Position numbers and translations under genes: made by a program. From a virus, in IMG/VR virus record IMGVR_UViG_3300024261_000014, positions 19,880 through 83,879 of that record: 64,000 nucleotides of DNA. One strand, written 5' to 3'. Shown here in pieces: positions 1 through 8,594 of the stretch. Position 1 is the first letter of the stretch, and the number at the start of each line of letters is the position of its first letter. Below the pieces are notes generated by a model that saw nothing but the letters and a program-made list of their open reading frames with translations, was not told the DNA's origin and ran no database searches.

Positions 1-221
1 ATTTCTCTGAAGTTATCTCGTAGTTCACCAATAGTTATTTTCTTTTCATCAACTTGTTCTAATCCTTGATTCAAATTAAAACAAATATCAATAATCACAT
101 TCTCTTTGTTTTCAATCTTAGTTAATGCTTTTTGTACACTAAGTAGATAATCTTTTATTATATCAATTTCATAGAATTGTACTAAACAACCTATCGCAAT
201 CTTGTTGGTTAACTTATGCAT
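1..221 (-). CDS. Glycosyltransferase-like protein, 3' end outside window
   Basis: An open frame starts with ATG at 221-219 and runs off the left edge, so only about 73 N-terminal residues are visible. The start overlaps the stop of the upstream glycosyltransferase gene by 8 bases. The N-terminus (MHKLTNKIAIGCLVQFYEID) has a beta-strand followed by a helix and then a second hydrophobic strand, the pattern of an N-terminal GT-A nucleotide-sugar fold, and it lies at the end of a glycosyltransferase cluster. The family assignment is inference from context; the fragment contains no catalytic DxD motif. Confidence 0.5.
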   Translation of the reverse strand, partial: MHKLTNKIAIGCLVQFYEIDIIKDYLLSVQKALTKIENKENVIIDICFNLNQGLEQVDEKKITIGELRDNFRE

Positions 222-978
222 AATTGTGTTTTACTCTCTCCCACACATTCTTCATCAAAGCATTTCGTTCTTTCTTTTCGAACCCATTAAAATGCCACAC
301 CCAACCTACATTCCATAGTAAATCACTCTGTAATATTCCCCTTAGATGTAATTGCTGTAGGTTAAATCTCTCATCTAAGAACTCTATCTCGTGTTCACTA
401 TTTCGTATCATATAATTGATAGGTGTTTGGTCTGAACCTTTCTTTACAGTCTCGTGTTGTCTCATTCGTATTTCATCTTCATTTTTGTAATAGAAATCCG
501 TAACACTCTTACACCACTCTTTGTGTTTTTTATTCAATACAATAAAACCACAATTAAAATATGTTAACCAATCAAACTTCACATCAGGCCAGAAATCTTG
601 GTAACCTTGAATACTATTGTGTGTCCACTCTATAAAAAATCTATCTTGTATTGCACCGAACTCACCCTTAGATGCTTCAAAGAAATCTGGACAATCCCAA
701 TGTACCATCGTATCAATATCAACTAATGCCACATTATCATATTCTATACCATTTGCATCTAATACTTCCATTGCATGCCATCTCTGCCAAGTAGGTTTCA
801 TACCTGGAACTTTATGTGTTCCATCACCCTTTGGTCGTAACTCATCTTCTAATATAAATAACTCTACACCATTCTTATCACACCAATATTGCCACGATTT
901 ATAACACCATTCAGCATAATCTAATCTGTCTGGTGCATCTATCATTGCAGTCATAAATACTACATTCTTACTCTTCAT
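214..978 (-). CDS. Glycosyltransferase, GT-A fold (GT8-like)
   Basis: This 254-residue protein probably transfers a sugar from a nucleotide-sugar donor to a surface glycan or virion protein. It contains VALVDIDTMVHWD, a DxD metal and donor-binding motif after a hydrophobic strand, and later a DQTPINYMI segment, both usual in GT8-like GT-A enzymes. There is no signal peptide or membrane segment, so it should act in the cytoplasm. It overlaps the 75-residue gene upstream by 11 bases. Donor and acceptor cannot be read from the sequence. Confidence 0.65.
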   Translation of the reverse strand: MKSKNVVFMTAMIDAPDRLDYAEWCYKSWQYWCDKNGVELFILEDELRPKGDGTHKVPGMKPTWQRWHAMEVLDANGIEYDNVALVDIDTMVHWDCPDFFEASKGEFGAIQDRFFIEWTHNSIQGYQDFWPDVKFDWLTYFNCGFIVLNKKHKEWCKSVTDFYYKNEDEIRMRQHETVKKGSDQTPINYMIRNSEHEIEFLDERFNLQQLHLRGILQSDLLWNVGWVWHFNGFEKKERNALMKNVWERVKHNYA

Positions 979-1195
979 TAAAAACCTCTATACATAATAT
1001 GTTTTTATCATTAACCATTATCCAAGTACCATCCATCTGTTTAAACTTAGTGAACTGCCCTTGTAACAATGATTTTGATAAGACATGATTAAATGTTCTT
1101 TTCTCACCACCAACAAAATGTATGATTTGTGTTACCACTTCACCTACTGCATTTACTGATGACCTTAAATCTGTATATTCTTTACTACTATCCAT
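968..1195 (-). CDS. Small hypothetical protein, 75 aa
   Basis: No family is recognised. The product is short and soluble, with an even mix of polar and hydrophobic residues and no cysteine cluster or membrane helix. It overlaps the methyltransferase gene upstream by 8 bases and the glycosyltransferase gene downstream by 11, so it sits inside a translationally coupled sugar-modification operon. It may be a small accessory subunit, but that is only inferred from position. Confidence 0.5.
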   Translation of the reverse strand: MDSSKEYTDLRSSVNAVGEVVTQIIHFVGGEKRTFNHVLSKSLLQGQFTKFKQMDGTWIMVNDKNILCIEVFNEE

Positions 1196-1808
1196 TTTTC
1201 CTTAACCCTACTATCGTTTGTCCACCCTCTCCTACTTGTGTATCTTTTATACTAACAACTTCAGTATAATAATCAAACACTTTATGATATTCTGGTCTTG
1301 GCCAGAAATCGTGTATGAAAACGATGGAATCTTCATCTATATAATTTAATACTTTGTATGCACAATCTGTTCTTGCTCTACCATCTATGAATACTATATC
1401 AAAATGGTCAACCCCCAAGTTATCTACATAATCTATGTACTCACCCCAAACATATTTATCTCTTGGATATACACAATCATCTAACTTTGGTATATTATGA
1501 TTATCTAAATGTTCTGAAGCATATAGTATATTATCATCATACTTGTTCCAAAATTCTTCTCTATTGGTTGGTACACCCTTTGGTATATCACATAAGTGTA
1601 TTTCTGCGTTATTAAGTTTATCATCATATAATTCCTGTTGTACATTCCAATACCAATCTAAGTTATGTTCTATACTATAAAACTTCTTTACATACTTTGG
1701 GAATATTGTAGTACTACCACCACAACCCCACTCTAACATTACCGAATCATCTTTGCAATAACTCTGTACTAATTCTATTTCTCGTGGATGTATATTAGGT
1801 GTTAACAT
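1188..1808 (-). CDS. SAM-dependent methyltransferase-like protein
   Basis: A class I Rossmann methyltransferase pattern is visible: motif I as VMLEWGCGGST near residues 23-33, an acidic residue after the next strand (YSIEHN), and DIVFIDGRAR at the motif IV position followed by IVFIHDFWPR. The layout resembles FkbM or Methyltransf_24 families that O-methylate sugars. It overlaps the neighbouring methyltransferase gene by 7 bases, and the two probably work on the same glycan or its precursors. The substrate is not known. Confidence 0.65.
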   Translation of the reverse strand: MLTPNIHPREIELVQSYCKDDSVMLEWGCGGSTTIFPKYVKKFYSIEHNLDWYWNVQQELYDDKLNNAEIHLCDIPKGVPTNREEFWNKYDDNILYASEHLDNHNIPKLDDCVYPRDKYVWGEYIDYVDNLGVDHFDIVFIDGRARTDCAYKVLNYIDEDSIVFIHDFWPRPEYHKVFDYYTEVVSIKDTQVGEGGQTIVGLRKNG

Positions 1809-2335
1809 AATCTTGAAAATGTATGTCTATCATTTTGGTTACCATAAACTAATTCGTAATCGCGTTCGATTGTTTTAAAACTCATACCATTTCGTGATTC
1901 AGCAATTCTATCCCTTGAATCAGAACCACCCTCAAATAGTATATGTTTACCTTTCTTAATCATATCTTGTATAAACTCATTATCTAATATTTTTTTGATT
2001 CTTTGACCTTCGTTATGAACATCTATGTAGAGTAAATCAAATTCTATTGGATTATCAAAGTATGTATCATAACTTTCATTGTAGTAATATATATCATCTA
2101 CGATGCCCCAAGTACCAAAGTTTTTTGATGCACCTTGATATTTTTCTTCATCTAATTCTCGTGAATGTAATTCACCACCATAAGTTTCTTGTGCTTTTCT
2201 CATATAGATTGTTGTAGAACCCCAACCACTGCCAAACTCTATAATAGTTTTAGGTTTATGTTCTATAACATAATCATACATCTTTTCCAAATAACCTTTA
2301 GGATAAGGTGTTGGAAGATTTACATTTGGGTACAT
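1802..2335 (-). CDS. SAM-dependent methyltransferase-like protein
   Basis: The 177-residue product carries a glycine-rich SAM-binding loop (TIIEFGSGWGSTTIY, about residues 34-48), then a second acidic strand and an FDLLYIDVHNE motif at the motif IV position. The family is the same broad class as the next methyltransferase downstream, but they are not close copies. Its start overlaps the end of the aminotransferase gene by one base (TAATG). It probably methylates a sugar nucleotide or glycan made by the cluster; this rests on context. Confidence 0.6.
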   Translation of the reverse strand: MYPNVNLPTPYPKGYLEKMYDYVIEHKPKTIIEFGSGWGSTTIYMRKAQETYGGELHSRELDEEKYQGASKNFGTWGIVDDIYYYNESYDTYFDNPIEFDLLYIDVHNEGQRIKKILDNEFIQDMIKKGKHILFEGGSDSRDRIAESRNGMSFKTIERDYELVYGNQNDRHTFSRLC

Positions 2336-3501
2336 TACCAGCCTTTTTTAATAGTCTGAACGATATACTCTCGTTCTTTTTTAGTAACCCACCACCCAAC
2401 TGGTATTGCAATTAATCTTGGTGCAATCCTATCAAGTGTAGGTAGGTTTCTCTGAAATTCCTTTACACAACTATGAATATCATTTCTCTCGTGAACTTGT
2501 GATACCATAATATCGTGTTTCTTCATATGTTCCATAAAATCATCTTTTCTATCAACTAATAAACTATAAATCCAAAACGATGATTTGTGATTAGGTTTTC
2601 TTTCTAATAATTGTACATCTGTTACATCACTCAACTCTTCATCATAGTATTGTGCGTTATCTTGGTGTTTACCAACTATCTCATCTAAATGTTTAAAGTT
2701 CTCAATACCAAGTGTTGCAGCAATATCATTCATATGAAATTTGAATCCCCACTCTTTGATATCCTCTTCACATCTGAAATCTTTCTTATTAGATTCTCTA
2801 TCTATACCATACCATCTTAACAACTTAGACCTATCATATGATTCTCTATCTGGTGTGATTAATATCCCACCATCACCCGTTGTGATATGTTTAATTGCCT
2901 GGAAACTGAAAGTACTCCAATTACCATATGAACCTACTGGTTTGTTATTATATGTAGAACCCATCGCGTGAGCACAATCTTCTATAATTGCTGGTTTAAA
3001 ACCAAATCTTTTTTCTGTGTTCCTTGCAATCATATCTAATCTATCTAAATCGACTGGATAACCACCCCAATGTACAACAAATATAACTTTTGTTTTCTTT
3101 GTTATCTTTCTCTCTAAATCCACTAAATCCATATTCAATGTGTTCTCATCTACATCAACCCATTTTATTTTTAGGTTGTTTGCAAGTATTGGCCAATTGG
3201 TTGCAGTACAAGTTAGTGGTGTAGTTAATACTTCATCACCATCTTTTAAACCAGGCCATACTTCTCTTGATGCACACCCATCAAATACTTCTTGTATTGG
3301 ATTCTTCAATTGATGTAGTGCCAAATGTTCTGCAGATGTTGCAGCATTTACAGTCGATATATAATCAACTCCAAAGTATTCTTTTAGATTACTTTCAAAT
3401 TCTTCTACCTTTGGCCCTTGTCCTATAAACCCACTCTCCAATACCTTTCGTACTGATTTGTGAGCATTCTTGTCCATAAATACTTTAAATAGTGGTATCA
3501 T
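2335..3501 (-). CDS. DegT/DnrJ/EryC1/StrS sugar aminotransferase
   Basis: This PLP enzyme puts an amino group on a keto-sugar nucleotide, a step toward amino- or acylamino-sugars such as sialic or legionaminic-type acids. The 388 residues are the usual family length. Visible motifs are the N-terminal VRKVLESGFIGQGPKVEEFE, the cofactor-binding IIEDCAHAMGSTY, and FSFQAIKHITTGDGG with the PLP lysine. It is next to a GT2 gene and close to a CMP-sugar synthetase, so it is likely part of the same pathway. The exact product sugar is unknown. Confidence 0.85.
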   Translation of the reverse strand: MIPLFKVFMDKNAHKSVRKVLESGFIGQGPKVEEFESNLKEYFGVDYISTVNAATSAEHLALHQLKNPIQEVFDGCASREVWPGLKDGDEVLTTPLTCTATNWPILANNLKIKWVDVDENTLNMDLVDLERKITKKTKVIFVVHWGGYPVDLDRLDMIARNTEKRFGFKPAIIEDCAHAMGSTYNNKPVGSYGNWSTFSFQAIKHITTGDGGILITPDRESYDRSKLLRWYGIDRESNKKDFRCEEDIKEWGFKFHMNDIAATLGIENFKHLDEIVGKHQDNAQYYDEELSDVTDVQLLERKPNHKSSFWIYSLLVDRKDDFMEHMKKHDIMVSQVHERNDIHSCVKEFQRNLPTLDRIAPRLIAIPVGWWVTKKEREYIVQTIKKGW

Positions 3502-4222
3502 CTAAGTATCTCCTCGCTTCCTTGTTCCATAAATCTATGGTTTCTTGTGGTCTTGTTTCTCCTCTACCATAATGGAAGAAGAATGGTTTTTGATTGATTG
3601 AACATTGTTCTCCGTGTGGTAAATTTAAAATGTGTTTTGATTTATCACCAACATATTGTCCTTGCATTGTAAATGATGTATTCTCTAATATAATACAACT
3701 CTCTCTATTCTCTGCTGCTACCTTAGTTATGTTACCACAACTATCAATGTGAGTTGCATCAGGATACAAATCATACTTCTCAAAATTCTCTCGTTTAAAT
3801 ATCATAAACATTTCTCTACATATACTTCTATCAAACCTATTACTCACCAAGAAAACATTTTCTATTAGTGGTAATATATCCTCTGTCCAAGTATCAAGGA
3901 ATAATATATCTGAATCTAAAAAACAAACTATTGGATTGGAAGTATTTTTCATACCCATTGTTAATCCTGCAGAATGATTTATACTACCATCACCAGGTTT
4001 CTTCCAAACACCATTTTGTGGGCCTTTTAATATCTGATAGTTATCCTTATCCTTATAAAGTTCTTTGTATCGTTTTACATCATCACCATTATCAACTATA
4101 GTTACATCAAATGGATGGTCTACGAACTTCTCCACACTTTCAAGTGCGAGTTTTACATACTCGGTATTCTTGAAACTTACTATTATAAAATCTATTTTAT
4201 TTAATGTGTTGACCACTATCAT
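3485..4222 (-). CDS. Family 2 glycosyltransferase
   Basis: The 245-residue product begins with a GT2 Rossmann-like strand (DFIIVSFKNTEYVKLALES) followed by VTIVDNGDD, and has the DxD-type site as IVCFLDSDILF. This is the inverting GT-A fold using UDP-, GDP- or CMP-sugars. It overlaps both neighbours (17 bases with the aminotransferase, 26 with the MptE-like gene), supporting one operon. No membrane segment is seen. The acceptor is not predictable. Confidence 0.75.
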   Translation of the reverse strand: MIVVNTLNKIDFIIVSFKNTEYVKLALESVEKFVDHPFDVTIVDNGDDVKRYKELYKDKDNYQILKGPQNGVWKKPGDGSINHSAGLTMGMKNTSNPIVCFLDSDILFLDTWTEDILPLIENVFLVSNRFDRSICREMFMIFKRENFEKYDLYPDATHIDSCGNITKVAAENRESCIILENTSFTMQGQYVGDKSKHILNLPHGEQCSINQKPFFFHYGRGETRPQETIDLWNKEARRYLDDTTI

Positions 4223-4922
4223 CCCTTGAATTTGAATTGTAAGTATGTCCTTCTAACCCAAAATTAATAAATGGATTAAGTGATACTACATCACAATCAT
4301 ACACTAATTTTAATCTTTTCTTTACCGCAATTGTTTGTGGTTCAATACTACCAACCCATTTAGAAGCACTCGTGTAGTTATCTGCACTATGCCAATCTGA
4401 TTCGGTATATGTTGGGTCATATAACTCCCCATCAATACTACCACAATCATGTCCAACTAAAATAATATTCTGAGCACCCATATATGCTGCGAGATTTAAT
4501 GCACTCGTAACAGTCGAGCGAGATACAACTAATTTATCTGTACCTATTACTGATAACACCTCGTCGCCCATCTCCGCACTTTTGTTATCTAAGTGTTCGA
4601 AATACCAACCACTTTTCTCTGGTGCAAGATTTGGTTTATTCTTACCATCTGATAAATGAGCAGTATGATATTCTGAAAAAATCAATTTAATATCAGTTTT
4701 TTTAATCTCTTCTACCATTCTGGTAAATCGTGGTCGTTCTCGTAAATCCTTTGCTATCACATAGTTACAAGGAAACTTCTTGAAAACATTATTAACCCCA
4801 ATTACAATCTTATCAGTAAAGAATCTTGCTGGAAAATAATCCGAACTTGGACCAGCACAAATCACATAAATATCTTTACCTTTATGTGTATCCTTAAATT
4901 CCTTTATACTTCTATAATCCAT
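4197..4922 (-). CDS. MptE-like / Maf-like (DUF115) protein
   Basis: The segment GKDIYVICAGPSS, then IVIGVNNVF, and ILVGHDCGS are characteristic of the DUF115 or MptE-like fold shared by archaeal pterin diphosphokinases and bacterial Maf proteins, which are implicated in adding nonulosonic acids to flagellin. Beside a CMP-sugar synthetase, a Maf-like nonulosonate transfer role is the better guess. I chose the ATG at 4922 rather than 4940 because AGAGGG lies just before it. Family fold fairly sure, role inferred. Confidence 0.6.
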   Translation of the reverse strand: MDYRSIKEFKDTHKGKDIYVICAGPSSDYFPARFFTDKIVIGVNNVFKKFPCNYVIAKDLRERPRFTRMVEEIKKTDIKLIFSEYHTAHLSDGKNKPNLAPEKSGWYFEHLDNKSAEMGDEVLSVIGTDKLVVSRSTVTSALNLAAYMGAQNIILVGHDCGSIDGELYDPTYTESDWHSADNYTSASKWVGSIEPQTIAVKKRLKLVYDCDVVSLNPFINFGLEGHTYNSNSRDDSGQHIK

Positions 4923-5562
4923 AAACCCTCTTATAAACAAACTCTGCTGTCATAAAATCAAACTCTGTATCTATATCAATACTTTCTATTTCATCTGTGA
5001 TATGAAATGTAGGTTCAACTACAACATTCTTATGTTTGTATAAATCTTCTTTGGATAAAATACAACAACCATAATTTACCGAATAGATATCAGGTAAATC
5101 TTGCGAGTTTGGTGATTCACTTGGGTTATAATTCAATGGTCTACCATCTAACCACATATGATGTTTTTGTGGTGTGACAGTAACAATATTTTTTAAATCA
5201 TTTTCCTTATACTTAGTAACTATCTCTGTAATAGTTTCACTACTTAGTAATGGTGATGTACAAGGTGCATACATAATATCACCCTCATCAACTATCGTGG
5301 ATAGGTTTTGCATAAAATCACTATTGTTAACAATGTTACTTGCAAAGTGTTCATCTCTTTTGTGTGTACTAACATTGTGTTTTTCTGCAATAAATAACAT
5401 TTCATCAGAATCACTCGATACAATTATCTCATCGATACCTTGTACTTTCTTTAGTGTTTCTATTTTTATGTCTAATAGAGTAGAGTTAGCAAAAGGTTTT
5501 AGATTTTTATTCTTTACCCTTTGTGAACCTGCTCTTACTGGTATGATTGCTGTTAATTTCAT
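4912..5562 (-). CDS. neuA: CMP-N-acylneuraminate cytidylyltransferase-like
   Basis: This enzyme activates a nonulosonic acid (sialic, legionaminic, pseudaminic) or a related sugar acid with CTP. The N-terminal nucleotide loop TAIIPVRAGSQRVKNKNL is the family signature, followed by EIIVSSDSDEML and the CTSPLL motif; the C-terminus has IDTEFDF. The length, 216 residues, is that of a single-domain synthetase. With the aminotransferase, deacetylase and MptE-like genes it suggests that the phage makes or remodels an acidic surface sugar. KDO-type specificity is possible but fits the motifs less well. Confidence 0.8.
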   Translation of the reverse strand: MKLTAIIPVRAGSQRVKNKNLKPFANSTLLDIKIETLKKVQGIDEIIVSSDSDEMLFIAEKHNVSTHKRDEHFASNIVNNSDFMQNLSTIVDEGDIMYAPCTSPLLSSETITEIVTKYKENDLKNIVTVTPQKHHMWLDGRPLNYNPSESPNSQDLPDIYSVNYGCCILSKEDLYKHKNVVVEPTFHITDEIESIDIDTEFDFMTAEFVYKRVYGL

Positions 5563-5583
5563 AATAACCCTTTAATATAAATA

Positions 5584-6204
5584 TTAATAAATTTTGTAAA
5601 GAGAACATTTTTTTGTCTCTGTTTCTGGTGTTCTCCAATATGTCCACGCGTTTCCGTTTTTATATATATTGTAAATATCTGTGTACATCTCAACATTTAA
5701 TTCACACTCGAACAACTTATGTTTGTAGAAATCCATTTCTATTCGTCTTGGTATTTCGTGGTGTGATGGCCAATGCGTTTCATATTGTAATAAATCTGTA
5801 ATCAATAATGGTTTATCAACCCTCGTGTACATTAACTCAAATAACATTTTGTGGTCTATCATCCCATACTCACCCATTGGATTATGTGTAAATACAAAAT
5901 CACATTCCTTTGAGTTTACACAATCCACAATAGTGTTTTGCATATCCTCTAATGTAGTTCCACGAGTTTCTAATTTATAAAATTCTGATGGATAATCAAA
6001 ACAAGTTAATGGAATTTCATACTTATCACATACTTCTTGTAATAGAAGTTTCCTATGAGCATATTCTTGTCTTACTGGATTATTAAAATCCGTACTACAC
6101 ATTATGATTTCTTTTTCATAATCATCATCTTGGAATATTGGCCAACCAAATATTATCTCATCATCGGGATGTGCCAACACCATTACTACCTTTGTTTTAG
6201 CCAT
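5584..6204 (-). CDS. PIG-L / LmbE family N-deacetylase
   Basis: The start VVMVLAHPDDEIIFG contains the AHPDDE zinc-binding motif of the LmbE/PIG-L family, zinc enzymes that remove N-acetyl groups from GlcNAc-type sugars; the HNPMGEYG segment probably supplies the third zinc ligand. The reading frame extends to 6231, but the ATG at 6204 is preceded by GGAG at normal spacing and gives the standard N-terminus, so that start was chosen. It overlaps the next gene upstream by 8 bases. It probably deacetylates a sugar intermediate of the cluster. Confidence 0.75.
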   Translation of the reverse strand: MAKTKVVMVLAHPDDEIIFGWPIFQDDDYEKEIIMCSTDFNNPVRQEYAHRKLLLQEVCDKYEIPLTCFDYPSEFYKLETRGTTLEDMQNTIVDCVNSKECDFVFTHNPMGEYGMIDHKMLFELMYTRVDKPLLITDLLQYETHWPSHHEIPRRIEMDFYKHKLFECELNVEMYTDIYNIYKNGNAWTYWRTPETETKKCSLYKIY

Positions 6205-6967
6205 CTTGATTCTCCAAATAATAATCTGCAACTTTTTTATGTCCAGTATGTAGTATGATTACATCATCAATACCCACACTCATATCACAAACACACCATT
6301 GAAATGGTAATATGTAAGGATTAACCCCACTCTTCCATATTGCTCTCCACATTGATAAAGGGCCTCTTGCTGGATTTGTTTCCATCTCGTTACAATATTC
6401 TTCTAATAATTTTCTACCACTCTCACTTTTGGTATGTAGAGCAATTGGTGACATATTCGTAATCATACCATTACCTCGTGTTACATCTTCATTAATATTA
6501 TAATTACCATCCATACCACGAATACCATCAAACCTAACCTGTAGTCTTGGATTCTCAGGAATAGTAACTCCAAACTTTTCTGTTAGTGGTAGTAGTGTAT
6601 TCACTTCACTATTAACTACATACATATCTGAATCCATACATATAGCATAATCCTTATCAGATTCCAACAAACCTTTTACTTTGTAATAATCATTACTTCT
6701 ATTTCCATATCGCTCTTCACCTTTACTTGAAATGTGATTATCCTTGAAAATATTATCAGTAACATTAATTACTTTATAAGTGATATCAGTTTGTACACTA
6801 ATCTCTGTATCTGTATATATTGTTAAACTTACATCGTGTTCATCACTTATATTATCTGTGAATGTAGTTAATGTTGGGTCTAATCGTTGTGAACCATCAA
6901 AAACATTTCCACCCATATTTTTTCGTTCTTCTCCGAACTCTGCCATTACTAATTCTATGCTAGCCAT
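6197..6967 (-). CDS. Glycosyltransferase-like protein (GT-A)
   Basis: The 256-residue protein has a strand ending in YAICMDSDMYV, a DxD-type nucleotide-sugar site, and a later GNGMITNMSPIAL segment that resembles the acceptor loop of small GT-A enzymes. The N-terminal half is less clear and may carry an insertion. It lies between the PIG-L gene and the PLOD-like transferase. A glycosyltransferase role is likely; donor and acceptor are not known. Confidence 0.55.
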   Translation of the reverse strand: MASIELVMAEFGEERKNMGGNVFDGSQRLDPTLTTFTDNISDEHDVSLTIYTDTEISVQTDITYKVINVTDNIFKDNHISSKGEERYGNRSNDYYKVKGLLESDKDYAICMDSDMYVVNSEVNTLLPLTEKFGVTIPENPRLQVRFDGIRGMDGNYNINEDVTRGNGMITNMSPIALHTKSESGRKLLEEYCNEMETNPARGPLSMWRAIWKSGVNPYILPFQWCVCDMSVGIDDVIILHTGHKKVADYYLENQDG

Positions 6968-6994
6968 CGTTTAATATCCTTGTTCTTAACTCGG

Positions 6995-7816
6995 TTAATA
7001 TCGCCATGCTAATCTCCTACCATCTTCATTATCTATCTTTACCTTTGGGTAATACTTTGGATGTAAATATCTGAACACTTCTTGGTCATCTGCCAATTTC
7101 ATATGTTCAGGTGCTTCTGGTGGATGTTGTGTGAATTGTTTATCGTATTTTAATTTCAACGCTTCTTCAAGTAATTCAATTAAGAACTCCGTTTTTCCAA
7201 TCACAACTCCACTATTCAAATATAATCCTTTTTGGTTATCCATATGTGATAATGCTTCTCTTCCCCACTCTCCGTGAAAACCACCTTTGTTTCCTTTACA
7301 AAATGTAGTACTCATAAATAATGCATCACAATCATAACCATAGAATATATCTATAATTTTTTGTGGGTCATCTTGAAAAATAACATCTCCCGCATCACAC
7401 CACATTGATAATTCTGTTTGTTCATTATTTTTTAAATATTCTAAAATCCATTCTTCTTTCATTAAGTGAGAATACATACCATACTTCTCAATCATCTTCT
7501 CGTCCACTATATGGTGGCCACACACGGGTTTCGATACAACTACGGGTGTTCCTATGCCTAAATGTTCTAAATTTCTTTCAAAAATAGTTACCTTTCTACC
7601 ATCTTCCAATTCGTATAATTGATTGTAACGATGTAGTTTAGATTCCGCAGTTCCTGTCTCATCATCAATATAATTGTGGGCAGTTATAAAAGTTATATTA
7701 TCAGGTTTGGTATAAGAATCCTTTTGTACATCATTCTCTATCATCCAGTCCATAATCTCTCTTGCGTGTTCACCCGCGTGAACGATTGGTTGTTTTATCT
7801 CTGAATGTGGTCTCAT
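6995..7816 (-). CDS. PLOD/procollagen-type glycosyltransferase-like
   Basis: The sequence has features of the glycosyltransferase domain found in lysyl hydroxylase LH3 and related viral enzymes: SMWCDAGDVIFQDD (metal and donor site), KGLYLNSGVVIGKTEF, and DDQEVFRYLHPKYYP. Such enzymes add sugars to hydroxylated side chains. The 273-residue length matches a single GT domain with no hydroxylase domain attached. This phage carries several separate prolyl-hydroxylase-like genes about 12 kb away, which makes protein modification rather than glycan synthesis a possible role. Family similarity is moderate to good, target unknown. Confidence 0.6.
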   Translation of the reverse strand: MRPHSEIKQPIVHAGEHAREIMDWMIENDVQKDSYTKPDNITFITAHNYIDDETGTAESKLHRYNQLYELEDGRKVTIFERNLEHLGIGTPVVVSKPVCGHHIVDEKMIEKYGMYSHLMKEEWILEYLKNNEQTELSMWCDAGDVIFQDDPQKIIDIFYGYDCDALFMSTTFCKGNKGGFHGEWGREALSHMDNQKGLYLNSGVVIGKTEFLIELLEEALKLKYDKQFTQHPPEAPEHMKLADDQEVFRYLHPKYYPKVKIDNEDGRRLAWRY

Positions 7817-8487
7817 AATCTATCCATAATATATTCTGCAAATAGTTCGTGAGCTTTTTCATTAGGATGGTATTCTGGTTTTAATCCAGCATACTCTAAT
7901 GCAAATTCTCTAAATGTTTCACTTGGGTTAATCAAACTTGGAAACCTACCTGTATCAATATTTTGTATATACAACTTGTTCACTTTATCTAAATCAAACC
8001 CATCTATAATCTCTGCTCCAGTCTGATTCCACATTGTATGCTGTCCACCATCTATTTTGAAAAAGAAATAATTGATATTATGTTTTTTTAGGAATGATTC
8101 TACAACTGATACTTCCCACATAAAATCTAACATATCCTTTTCTGTGGATTGGAACATACCATAGTAATAATATGGAGCATCGTGTCTGTTACCTACTGAA
8201 TTAGGTGTTAACCCTTTCCAACCACCATCGTAATACTCCCACCTTGAAACCAAACTCCACCCAACAACAACATCTAAATCTTTTGTATCTTTACCACTAT
8301 CAACATACTCCATCAAGTAATCCATAGTCTTTCTACAAATTTCTTCATTACCTGCACCACATCTTGCGTGGTTTATAACATTCATATTTCTTGTACTTGA
8401 TATTATAGATGGAAACCTCTGAACTTCAGGATGTCCTAATTCATCCCCAAGAGTAAAACTACAACCATTTGCGTATAATGTTTTCAT
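7813..8487 (-). CDS. SGNH/GDSL hydrolase-like protein
   Basis: The N-terminus YANGCSFTLGDELG is a block I variant (GCSFT in place of GDS), and the C-terminal HPNEKAHELFAEYI corresponds to block V with the catalytic histidine; the oxyanion asparagine is probably in CGAGNEE. Family members remove or transfer acyl groups on sugars. Its start overlaps the stop of a micro-ORF (ATGA) and its stop overlaps the PLOD-like gene. A deacetylase or acyltransferase of the glycan cluster is the likely role. Confidence 0.6.
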   Translation of the reverse strand: MKTLYANGCSFTLGDELGHPEVQRFPSIISSTRNMNVINHARCGAGNEEICRKTMDYLMEYVDSGKDTKDLDVVVGWSLVSRWEYYDGGWKGLTPNSVGNRHDAPYYYYGMFQSTEKDMLDFMWEVSVVESFLKKHNINYFFFKIDGGQHTMWNQTGAEIIDGFDLDKVNKLYIQNIDTGRFPSLINPSETFREFALEYAGLKPEYHPNEKAHELFAEYIMDRL

Positions 8488-8594
8488 TTATATATAAACG
8501 GGTCTTTTTTCTTTACATTCTGCAATTTCCTTTTAATCTTACGATTCATTCTAAAATCTTCTATCTTATTTAGTATCCAATACCACAATCTCAC
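8484..8594 (-). CDS. Micro-ORF, 36 aa, basic
   Basis: A GTG at 8594-8592 overlaps the TGA of the SIS-HAD gene (GTGA), and the frame ends in a TGA that overlaps the ATG of the SGNH gene (ATGA). Such overlaps at both ends are the junction style of real genes here. The product is basic, with an N-terminal tryptophan-rich part (VRLWYWILNKIEDF) and a lysine-rich middle. No family is recognised. It may only serve to couple translation across the gap. Confidence 0.45.
   Translation of the reverse strand: MRLWYWILNKIEDFRMNRKIKRKLQNVKKKDPFIYK

Noticed and set aside
224-904. Plus-strand open frames opposite the sugar genes
   Set aside because: They are antisense to genes with clear motifs, lack ribosome sites, and show no family pattern; the same holds for other plus-strand frames except those at 57904 and 58173.
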